Of a stretch of DNA of 34,071 nucleotides, positions 28,505 to 34,071 are shown piece by piece; position 1 is the first letter of the stretch, and every line of letters starts with the position of its first letter. The DNA comes from an uncultured Pelagibacteraceae bacterium (GTDB lineage: Bacteria; Pseudomonadota; Alphaproteobacteria; Pelagibacterales; Pelagibacteraceae), in NCBI GenBank assembly GCA_902593445.1, contig CACJIJ010000018.1:1-34071 (forward strand). The letters are read 5' to 3'. A program made the position numbers and the translations under genes. The notes under the pieces are model-generated. The model saw nothing but the letters and a program-made list of their open reading frames with translations. It did no database searches and had not been told where the DNA came from.

Positions 28505-29920
28505 CTAGTCTAGCTTAACACCAATGTATCGTCTTTGATTTTGATTATTATAGATTGCGAGTAAAACTGTTTTTTGATTCGAATTAAGAACTTCTTTAGT
28601 AATATCTCTTAAGTCATTAACTGATCTAATTTTTTTCTTTTGAGCTTCAATAATAATACTATTAAGTTCAATTGAATTTACTAAAGGACTATTATTTGCG
28701 ATTTTTGTTATCACAAGTCCTGTTGTCTGATTTGGTAAATTTCTATTTTTAATATCTTCTTTAGTTAATGGTCTTACCACAATTCTTAAACTTTCAATAA
28801 TTTCTTCATTATTCTGTGGTTGAGTTTTTTGATTTTTACTTATCTTAAAATCATCTGAAGTTTCTAGTCTTCCTAAAATAACATTTTTAATAATCTCTTT
28901 TTTATCTCTCCAAACTTTAACTTCAACTTTTTTTCCTACCTCTGTTCTTGCTACAATAGCTGGAAGTTCTTTCATTTGGTTAATTGTTTCACCATTAAAT
29001 TCTAAAATAATATCACCAGCTTGTATTCCTGCTTTTTCTGATGGACTATTTTCTGCAACGCTAGCAACTAATGCTCCTCGAGCTTTGTCTAATTTTTCAA
29101 CTTCAGCAATTTCTTTTGTTACATCTTGAATTCTTACACCAAGCCAACCTCTTTTTGTTTCACCAAATTCAATTAATTGTTTAATTACAATTTGAGCACT
29201 GTTTGATGGTATGGAAAATCCAATACCAATAGAACCGTTACGTCCAAGAATTGCGGTATTAATTCCAATTACATTTCCTTTCATATCAAATAAAGGTCCA
29301 CCTGAATTTCCTGAGTTTATAGAAGCATCTGTTTGTATAAAATCTTCATATCTTGATAAACCAATTGATCTATTTCTGGCCGAAATAATTCCAGCTGTAA
29401 CAGTTCCACCTAAACCAAATGGATTACCAATTGCAATCACCCAGTCTCCAATTCTTGCTTTATCTGAGTCTCCAAATCCTACTGGAATAAACTTTTCATC
29501 TGTTTCTAGTTGTAAAACAGCAATATCCATAAGTGGGTCAGCTCCTAGAACCTTTGCTTTAAATTCTTGATCACCATTTACTCTAACAATAATATCGTCT
29601 GCATCTTGAATTACATGATTATTTGTTACAACAATTCCTTTCTCATCTATAATGAATCCAGAACCTAGCGCAGCTGATTGTCTTTCCTGGGGTGTTCCAA
29701 ATTCTTTAAACATATCTTCAAAAGGAGATCCTGGAGGAAATTGAAAAGGAAAAGGATTAGTGTTGGATACAACTGTTGTTGTAGTGGAAATATTAACTAC
29801 AGACGGCATTAATTTTTCCGCAAGATCTGCAAAAGAAGCAGGAACTGGTTTAGAACTAACATTTAATGAAAAAGTGAATGATAAAACTATTGTTAAAAAT
29901 ATAATTTTAATTTTTCTCAT
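28505..29920 (-). CDS. degP: DegP/HtrA-type periplasmic serine protease
   Basis: This 471-residue periplasmic protease/chaperone has a signal peptide (1 to about 24, ending near VSSKP). The trypsin-like domain carries the triad His102 (TNNHVI), Asp132 (LMDIAVL) and Ser206 (NSGNSGGPL). It is followed by PDZ1 (about 255-345, with RGWLGVRIQ) and a weaker second PDZ (about 375-465). A flexible segment rich in Pro and Phe (about 52-75) corresponds to the LA loop. It starts 1 base after the DUF2065 gene, with AAGAG as ribosome-binding site. The grouping with hflKC suggests shared control of envelope protein quality. Confidence 0.95.
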   Translation of the reverse strand: MRKIKIIFLTIVLSFTFSLNVSSKPVPASFADLAEKLMPSVVNISTTTTVVSNTNPFPFQFPPGSPFEDMFKEFGTPQERQSAALGSGFIIDEKGIVVTNNHVIQDADDIIVRVNGDQEFKAKVLGADPLMDIAVLQLETDEKFIPVGFGDSDKARIGDWVIAIGNPFGLGGTVTAGIISARNRSIGLSRYEDFIQTDASINSGNSGGPLFDMKGNVIGINTAILGRNGSIGIGFSIPSNSAQIVIKQLIEFGETKRGWLGVRIQDVTKEIAEVEKLDKARGALVASVAENSPSEKAGIQAGDIILEFNGETINQMKELPAIVARTEVGKKVEVKVWRDKKEIIKNVILGRLETSDDFKISKNQKTQPQNNEEIIESLRIVVRPLTKEDIKNRNLPNQTTGLVITKIANNSPLVNSIELNSIIIEAQKKKIRSVNDLRDITKEVLNSNQKTVLLAIYNNQNQRRYIGVKLD

Positions 29921-29921
29921 T

Positions 29922-30107
29922 TTAACTCTTAATGTAATAAATAATTATAAAACCTATTACTGCAAAAATAAGTCCACCTGATCTAAGCTGACTATCCTTA
30001 ACAAGTTCTAATTTTTTCAACATACTTTTCATTTTTGCTGGAAATAAGGCGTACAAGATTCCCTCGATAAATAAAAAAAGACCAAAAGCTATAACTAGCT
30101 CACGCAT
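29922..30107 (-). CDS. Small DUF2065 (YjeT-like) membrane protein
   Basis: This 61-residue protein has two hydrophobic helices (about 4-22 and 41-58), with the family pattern LVIAFGLFLFIEGILYALFP and RSGGLIFAVIG. DUF2065/YjeT proteins are found after hflC in many proteobacteria. The function is unknown, but the place beside HflKC suggests the same membrane-proteolysis setting. It lies 7 bases after hflC and 1 base before degP. Confidence 0.9.
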   Translation of the reverse strand: MRELVIAFGLFLFIEGILYALFPAKMKSMLKKLELVKDSQLRSGGLIFAVIGFIIIYYIKS

Positions 30108-30114
30108 TTAAGAA

Positions 30115-30987
30115 TTATTGTTGGATTTCAGGTTTTATATTTCCAAAAAATTTAAAAAATTCACTATCAGGTGATAAAATTAGAGATGTTTCACCACCAA
30201 TAAGAGCTTTTTCATATGCCTGCATTGCTCTGTAGAAAGCAAAAAATTCTGGATCTTGACCAAAGGCGTCAGCAAATATTTTGTTTCTTTCTCCATCACC
30301 TTCCCCTTTCATAATCTCAGATTGTTTTTGAGCATCTGCTAAGATTACAGTAACTTCTTTGTCAGCAGTTGATGTAATAGTGACAGCCATCTCTGCTCCT
30401 TTTGCTCTAAATTCTTTTGCTTCTCTCTCCCTTTCAGTTTGCATTCTTCTATAAATTGCATCACTGTTTGCTTGTGGAAGATCAGCTCTTTTAATTCTGA
30501 CATCAACAATAGTAATTCCAAAGTTTTGTGCTTCGTTATTTACACCCTCTTTAATTAAAGCCATTTGCTTAGATCTATCTTTAGATAATAATGTTTGTAA
30601 TTCTTCTTGACCTAGTACATTTCTAATTCTTGAATTTATAATTGTAGATAATCTTGATCTTGCAACTCTTTCGTTACCCACTGATATATAAAACTTAAGT
30701 GGATCAACTATCTTAAATCTTGCAAATGCATCCACAATTAATCGTTTTTGATCTGATGCAATAACCTCCTCTGGTGGAGCATCTAAGTTTAAAATTCTTT
30801 TATCTAAATAAACAACGTTTTGAATAAAAGGTATTTTAAAATTTAACCCTGGCTTCATTATAATTCTTTTTGGATCACCAAATTGAAGAATAATTGCTTG
30901 GTTAACTTCCTTAACTATAATTACAGATAAGAAGGCTACAACACCTACTGCAACTAGTACTCCTGCTAAAATTTTTCCAGCTTTCAT
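30115..30987 (-). CDS. hflC: HflC, SPFH-domain regulator of the FtsH protease
   Basis: This 290-residue protein has one N-terminal membrane anchor (about 5-27) and a band-7/SPFH domain. VNQAIILQFGDPKRIIMKPGLNFKIPF is seen near the start, followed by the conserved VDAFARFKI region and a charged helical C-terminus. It forms a periplasm-facing complex with HflK around the FtsH AAA protease. It starts 1 base after hflK, as usual for the pair. The tail after ALIGGETSLILSPDSEFFKFF matches HflC. Confidence 0.96.
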   Translation of the reverse strand: MKAGKILAGVLVAVGVVAFLSVIIVKEVNQAIILQFGDPKRIIMKPGLNFKIPFIQNVVYLDKRILNLDAPPEEVIASDQKRLIVDAFARFKIVDPLKFYISVGNERVARSRLSTIINSRIRNVLGQEELQTLLSKDRSKQMALIKEGVNNEAQNFGITIVDVRIKRADLPQANSDAIYRRMQTEREREAKEFRAKGAEMAVTITSTADKEVTVILADAQKQSEIMKGEGDGERNKIFADAFGQDPEFFAFYRAMQAYEKALIGGETSLILSPDSEFFKFFGNIKPEIQQ

Positions 30988-30988
30988 T

Positions 30989-32089
30989 TTAATTTGTCGC
31001 TTTCTTTTTTAACTCAGGCAAAGGTAAATATGGAACTACACCAGAGCCTGCATTTTTTTCAATAATTACTTTATCAATATCTGCTAAAACTTTTTCCATA
31101 GTTTCTAAATACATTCTTTCTTGAGTAACTACTTTAGCATTTTTATACTCGTTGTAGATTGCTATGAATCTACTTGCTTCACCCTCTGCTTTAGCAACAA
31201 CCTCTTTCTTGTACGCTTCTGCTGCTTGTAAAATTTTTTGCGCTTCCCCTCTTGCTCTTGGAATTACATCGTTAGCATAAGCTTCAGCTTCGTTTTTAGA
31301 TCTTTCCATGTCTGCTCTTGCAGCCTGTACATCTCTAAATGCATCAATTACTTGATCAGGTGGGTCTGCTTTTTGTGTTTGTACCTGAGTAATTTGAATT
31401 CCACTTTCATAATCGTCTAAAATACTTTGTATTATATTTTGAGTCTCAACCTCAATTTTAGATCTTCCTTCTGTTAAAATTGGCTGAATATCACTTTTAG
31501 CTATTACTTCCCTCATTGCAGTTTCTGCTGCTGCTTTAACTGTGCCTTCTGGGTCTTGAATTTTAAATAAAAAATTTCCAGCGTCTTTTATTACCCAAAA
31601 TACAGAAAAATCTATGTTAACTATATTTTCGTCTCCAGTTAACATTAAGCTTTCTTGTGGGACATCAGCAACGCCACCACCTGTAGAAAAACCACTGTCT
31701 CTTTCAGATCTAAATCCTATATCCATTCGGTTTACCTTAGTGACTTTTGGTGTCTGAACAGTTTCAACAGGAAAAGGTATGTGATAATTCAAACCAGGCT
31801 GCGTAGTTTTTACAAACTTACCAAATCTTAATACAACGCCTTGTTCATCGGGTAAAACTCTATAAAGTCCGCTAGCTAACCATACAAAAACTAAAACTAA
31901 TAAAATTAGACTTATTGATTTTCCTCCTGAAGTTTTTCCACCAGGTAAGAATTTTTTAATTTTATCTTGAAGATCTCTTATTAATTCGTCGACATTTGGT
32001 GGTGTAGGACCTCTACCTGATCCATTACCACTGCCACCTCCACCAGGAGGTGCTCCCCAAGGACTTTGACCTTTGAAATTGTCAGACAT
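30989..32089 (-). CDS. hflK: HflK, SPFH-domain regulator of the FtsH protease
   Basis: This 366-residue partner of HflC has the typical Gly/Pro-rich cytoplasmic N-terminus (SPWGAPPGGGGSGNGSGRG, residues 9-27), a short helix (about 32-48), a membrane anchor (about 60-80) and an SPFH domain starting DEQGVVLRFGKF, then a long charged coiled-coil region (about 255-345). No Shine-Dalgarno precedes the ATG. A TATACT box ends 7 bases before it, so the mRNA could be leaderless. It heads hflK-hflC-DUF2065-degP-miaA. Confidence 0.96.
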   Translation of the reverse strand: MSDNFKGQSPWGAPPGGGGSGNGSGRGPTPPNVDELIRDLQDKIKKFLPGGKTSGGKSISLILLVLVFVWLASGLYRVLPDEQGVVLRFGKFVKTTQPGLNYHIPFPVETVQTPKVTKVNRMDIGFRSERDSGFSTGGGVADVPQESLMLTGDENIVNIDFSVFWVIKDAGNFLFKIQDPEGTVKAAAETAMREVIAKSDIQPILTEGRSKIEVETQNIIQSILDDYESGIQITQVQTQKADPPDQVIDAFRDVQAARADMERSKNEAEAYANDVIPRARGEAQKILQAAEAYKKEVVAKAEGEASRFIAIYNEYKNAKVVTQERMYLETMEKVLADIDKVIIEKNAGSGVVPYLPLPELKKKATN

Positions 32090-32126
32090 ATGCCAAAGTA
32101 TATAGTGTCTTTATTTCAAAAAACAA
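32079..32126. promoter_or_regulatory. Overlapping divergent promoters of hflK and mrp
   Basis: Minus strand: TTGTTT (32126-32121), 18 bases, TATACT (32102-32097), for hflK. Plus strand: TTGTCA (32079-32084), 16 bases, TATAGT (32101-32106), for mrp. The two -10 boxes share bases, so polymerase binding in one direction should exclude the other. The boxes are seen directly; their use is inferred. Confidence 0.5.
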
Positions 32127-32140
32127 GTAATGATACTTTT

Positions 32141-32965
32141 ATGACTGATAAAAAGCCTGAACTTAGTGCCGCAATGAAAAGTAAGCTAGAGCCTAAAAAA
32201 TTCACTAAAAATCCAATTCTTGGAACAAAGTTTACAATTGCAATCTCTAGTGCAAAAGGTGGTGTTGGAAAATCTACATTTGCAACGAATCTTGCTTTAG
32301 CCTTAAAAAAAACTGGATGTAAAGTTGGTCTTTTAGATGCAGATATTTATGGTCCATCAATTCCTAAAATGTTTGACATTAATGAAAAACCAAAAAGTGA
32401 TGGCCAAAAATTAGATCCAATTACAAAATATGACATTCAATGTATGTCTATTGGTTTTTTAACTGATCAACAAACTCCAATGATATGGCGTGGTCCTATG
32501 GTAACAAGTGCAATTAAAACTTTTACTCAAAAAGTAAATTGGAAAGATTTAGATTTTATTATCGTTGATATGCCACCAGGAACTGGTGATACTCAGCTTA
32601 CTTTTTCGCAAGAAATTAAAATGGATGGCGCTATTATTGTTAGTACACCTCAAGAAGTAGCTCTTTTAGATGTTAAGAGAGGAATTAAAATGTTTGATAA
32701 ACTTGGAGTTAAAATTTTAGGTTTAGTTGATAATATGAGTTATTTCATTGGTGACGATGGAAAAAAATATAAAATTTTTGGTGAAGGTGGAGTCAAAAAA
32801 ACTGCTGAGGATTTTAAAAAAGATTTTTTAGGTGAAATACCAATTAATCCTGAAGTTGGAAAATATGGTGATGATGGAAAGCCTATAGTTGAAACTAATC
32901 CTGACCATGAAATTTCAAAAATATTTATAGATTTTGCTAATAGAATAAAATCTACATATCTCTAA
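32141..32965 (+). CDS. mrp: Mrp/ApbC-family P-loop iron-sulfur carrier protein (short form)
   Basis: This 274-residue MinD-like ATPase is of the Mrp/ApbC/Nbp35 family, which assembles or carries Fe-S clusters in the cytoplasm. The deviant P-loop KGGVGKST is at 39-46, followed by LLDADIYGPSIPKMF and VDMPPGTGDTQL, both diagnostic. The frame is open to an ATG at 32066, but that would overlap hflK and the promoter, so I prefer ATG 32141 (MTDKKPELS). Two usual Mrp elements are missing: the N-terminal MIP18/DUF59 domain, and the CxxC, since the position after NMSYF reads IGDDGKKYKIFG. Alphaproteobacterial relatives often lack this CxxC too. Confidence 0.92.
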   Translation: MTDKKPELSAAMKSKLEPKKFTKNPILGTKFTIAISSAKGGVGKSTFATNLALALKKTGCKVGLLDADIYGPSIPKMFDINEKPKSDGQKLDPITKYDIQCMSIGFLTDQQTPMIWRGPMVTSAIKTFTQKVNWKDLDFIIVDMPPGTGDTQLTFSQEIKMDGAIIVSTPQEVALLDVKRGIKMFDKLGVKILGLVDNMSYFIGDDGKKYKIFGEGGVKKTAEDFKKDFLGEIPINPEVGKYGDDGKPIVETNPDHEISKIFIDFANRIKSTYL

Positions 32966-32981
32966 ATTATTTTTTAAAATT

Positions 32982-33980
32982 TTAATAAGTTAATATTTTA
33001 CTCAATTTTTTTGCTATTTCTTTAGCAAGTACTAAATATCCATTATCATCTTTAAAATGAACATCATCAGAGAAAATAGTTTTTTTTGTTTCATAAATAA
33101 ATCTCCCATCTAAATAATTTAAATCACTTATCAAATTCTCTTTTTTTAATTTCTCATCTACATAATTATATAATGATTTAATCGTATCATCCCTATACTC
33201 ATAAATTGTAAAATTTTTTTCGTATTCGGAGAGATTTTTTTTAAAACCTAGATAAGGTTGAAGAACAAATATATAATTTGACGAATTTAATTTTGATAAT
33301 TTATTTGATCTAGAAATATTTTGAACAAGATAATTTGCATGTTCAAAGTAAATTTGACTATCCTTTTTAATTTGATTAACTTTTTTAAATCTATCTATAA
33401 TTTTAAAAAGTTGAGAATTTTGAAGTAGATAAACAAAAGGTGACAAGTAAGGTTTATTTAAAATAATAGAATAAGTTTCATTTAAATAAAATGTACCAAC
33501 CTTATTAGAAGGTATTATGCTATGAAGTAGATCATTTGCGCCACTAAGAGTTACGATTAAATCAAAATTAATATCAAGGCTTTTACTTAAAACAATTAGT
33601 TCTTGGCTACTATTAAAAGAAGAGCTAGCAGCATTAAAAACATTTACTTTTTTGTTTATAACTTTTGTAATTTCATTTTCTAAAATTTTACTATTAAAAC
33701 CTTCTGCTGTTGACCCGCCTAAAAGCAATATATTATATTGATTATAATCAATATTATTTTTTACATTTTCAAAAAAATTATAATAATCTTTTCCAAACAT
33801 CGTAAATGGTTGATAACTAAGATAATTCGTTCTTTCAGTTAACCCCATACTAGTTTTGTTAAACTTTATAATGATTACAATTCTTGTAATTATTTCCAAA
33901 GAAAATAATATTAAAAATAAAACTAAAATATTAATTAATATTAATTTAGAGAAATAAGAGAATTTTTTTAAAAAAAACAT
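32982..33980 (-). CDS. Membrane-anchored SGNH/GDSL-type hydrolase-like protein
   Basis: This 332-residue protein has an N-terminal membrane helix (about 13-38) and an SGNH hydrolase domain facing the periplasm. Block I is LLGGSTAEG, with nucleophile Ser90. Block III is SGANDLLH, with Asn149. Block V is DDVHF, with D305 and H308. Block II is degenerate (NAASSSF, with no clear Gly). Such proteins deacylate or acylate cell-surface glycans, but the substrate is unknown. It is rich in Asn, Lys and Ile and looks like a fast-evolving surface gene. It lies 3 bases after a partial upstream gene, so they form one unit, and it converges with mrp. Confidence 0.8.
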   Translation of the reverse strand: MFFLKKFSYFSKLILINILVLFLILFSLEIITRIVIIIKFNKTSMGLTERTNYLSYQPFTMFGKDYYNFFENVKNNIDYNQYNILLLGGSTAEGFNSKILENEITKVINKKVNVFNAASSSFNSSQELIVLSKSLDINFDLIVTLSGANDLLHSIIPSNKVGTFYLNETYSIILNKPYLSPFVYLLQNSQLFKIIDRFKKVNQIKKDSQIYFEHANYLVQNISRSNKLSKLNSSNYIFVLQPYLGFKKNLSEYEKNFTIYEYRDDTIKSLYNYVDEKLKKENLISDLNYLDGRFIYETKKTIFSDDVHFKDDNGYLVLAKEIAKKLSKILTY

Positions 33981-33983
33981 TTT

Positions 33984-34071
33984 TTAATTTAATTTAAGCC
34001 AATTTTTTTCATAAATTTTTTTACCTAAAAATTTAGCACCTGATAACGTAATATGATCCTGCCTAAGAAAA
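33984..34071 (-). CDS. C-terminal end of a second SGNH-type protein (partial, runs off right edge)
   Basis: Only the last 28 codons are in the window, ending with TAA at 33986-33984. The frame reads RQDHITLSGAKFLGKKI and so on. The Asp-x-x-x-Leu-Ser-x-x-Gly pattern with DHITLSGA resembles the last block of SGNH domains in acyltransferase (OafA-type) or AlgX-like proteins (consensus D-x-H-L-S-x-x-G-A). The rest of the protein cannot be seen. It ends 3 bases before the downstream SGNH gene. Confidence 0.6.
   Translation of the reverse strand, partial: FLRQDHITLSGAKFLGKKIYEKNWLKLN

Noticed and set aside
29211-29570. A 119-codon plus-strand open frame opposite degP
   Set aside because: It is an antisense shadow of the DegP protease domain in AT-rich DNA, with no ribosome-binding site or protein-like pattern.
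32066-32140. A 25-codon N-terminal extension of mrp
   Set aside because: It would overlap hflK and the likely promoter region. Its residues do not match Mrp proteins.
32974-32985. TTAAAATTTTAA palindrome between the convergent ends of mrp and the SGNH gene
   Set aside because: It is AT-only and short, expected by chance at this base composition, and is not a credible terminator stem.

Overview
The window looks like a piece of a streamlined, very AT-rich alphaproteobacterial genome of the SAR11 (Pelagibacterales) type. The reasons are the strong A+T bias, almost no non-coding DNA (no gene-free stretch over about 120 bases), many TAATG or ATGA stop/start overlaps, the alphaproteobacterial GEAS form of the acetolactate synthase cofactor motif, and the gene set. 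No database search was possible, so the lineage is inferred. There are no rRNA, tRNA, IS, phage or CRISPR features. Nearly all genes are on the minus strand; only a two-gene unit near 6.8-7.3 kb and mrp at 32.1-33.0 kb are on the plus strand.

Layout, from the right end leftwards (the direction of most transcription). 34.07-32.98 kb: the C-terminal end of one SGNH-type protein and a second complete membrane-anchored SGNH protein, probably the edge of a cell-surface region. 32.14-32.97 kb: mrp (plus). 32.09-27.59 kb: hflK-hflC-DUF2065-degP-miaA, a membrane and periplasmic proteolysis operon ending in a tRNA-modification gene. 27.54-24.18 kb: ilvB-ilvH-ilvC, the common branched-chain amino-acid pathway. 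24.10-18.89 kb: a peptide/nickel-type ABC importer with both ATPases fused in one protein. 18.79-11.77 kb: leuA joined by a stop/start overlap to mreB-mreC-mreD-mrdA-rodA, the rod-shape and wall-elongation genes. 11.71-7.35 kb: a five-gene operon (dadA-like oxidase, EamA permease, D-2-hydroxyacid dehydrogenase, HDAC-family deacetylase, msrB). 6.78-7.33 kb: TIGR03643-family protein plus glutaredoxin (plus strand). 6.66 kb to the left edge: a LysE/RhtB exporter behind a structured leader, then livK, livH, a 62-residue unknown protein, livM, livG, livF and an AzlC-AzlD exporter pair.

A recurring theme is branched-chain amino-acid balance: synthesis (ilvBHC, leuA), predicted uptake (livKHMGF) and predicted export (azlCD) lie within one window. 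In the left cluster an importer is flanked by exporter genes, and azlC overlaps livF. Each of the two ABC operons has a GC-rich hairpin directly after its binding-protein gene, as expected if the binding protein is made in excess.

The least explained items are the 5' leader of the LysE gene (an 11-bp stem containing the ribosome-binding site and followed by seven T up to the ATG), the 62-residue protein overlapping two permease genes, three operon-head genes whose -10-like boxes sit only 5-7 bases before the start codon with no Shine-Dalgarno sequence, and a short Mrp lacking two usual Mrp elements.
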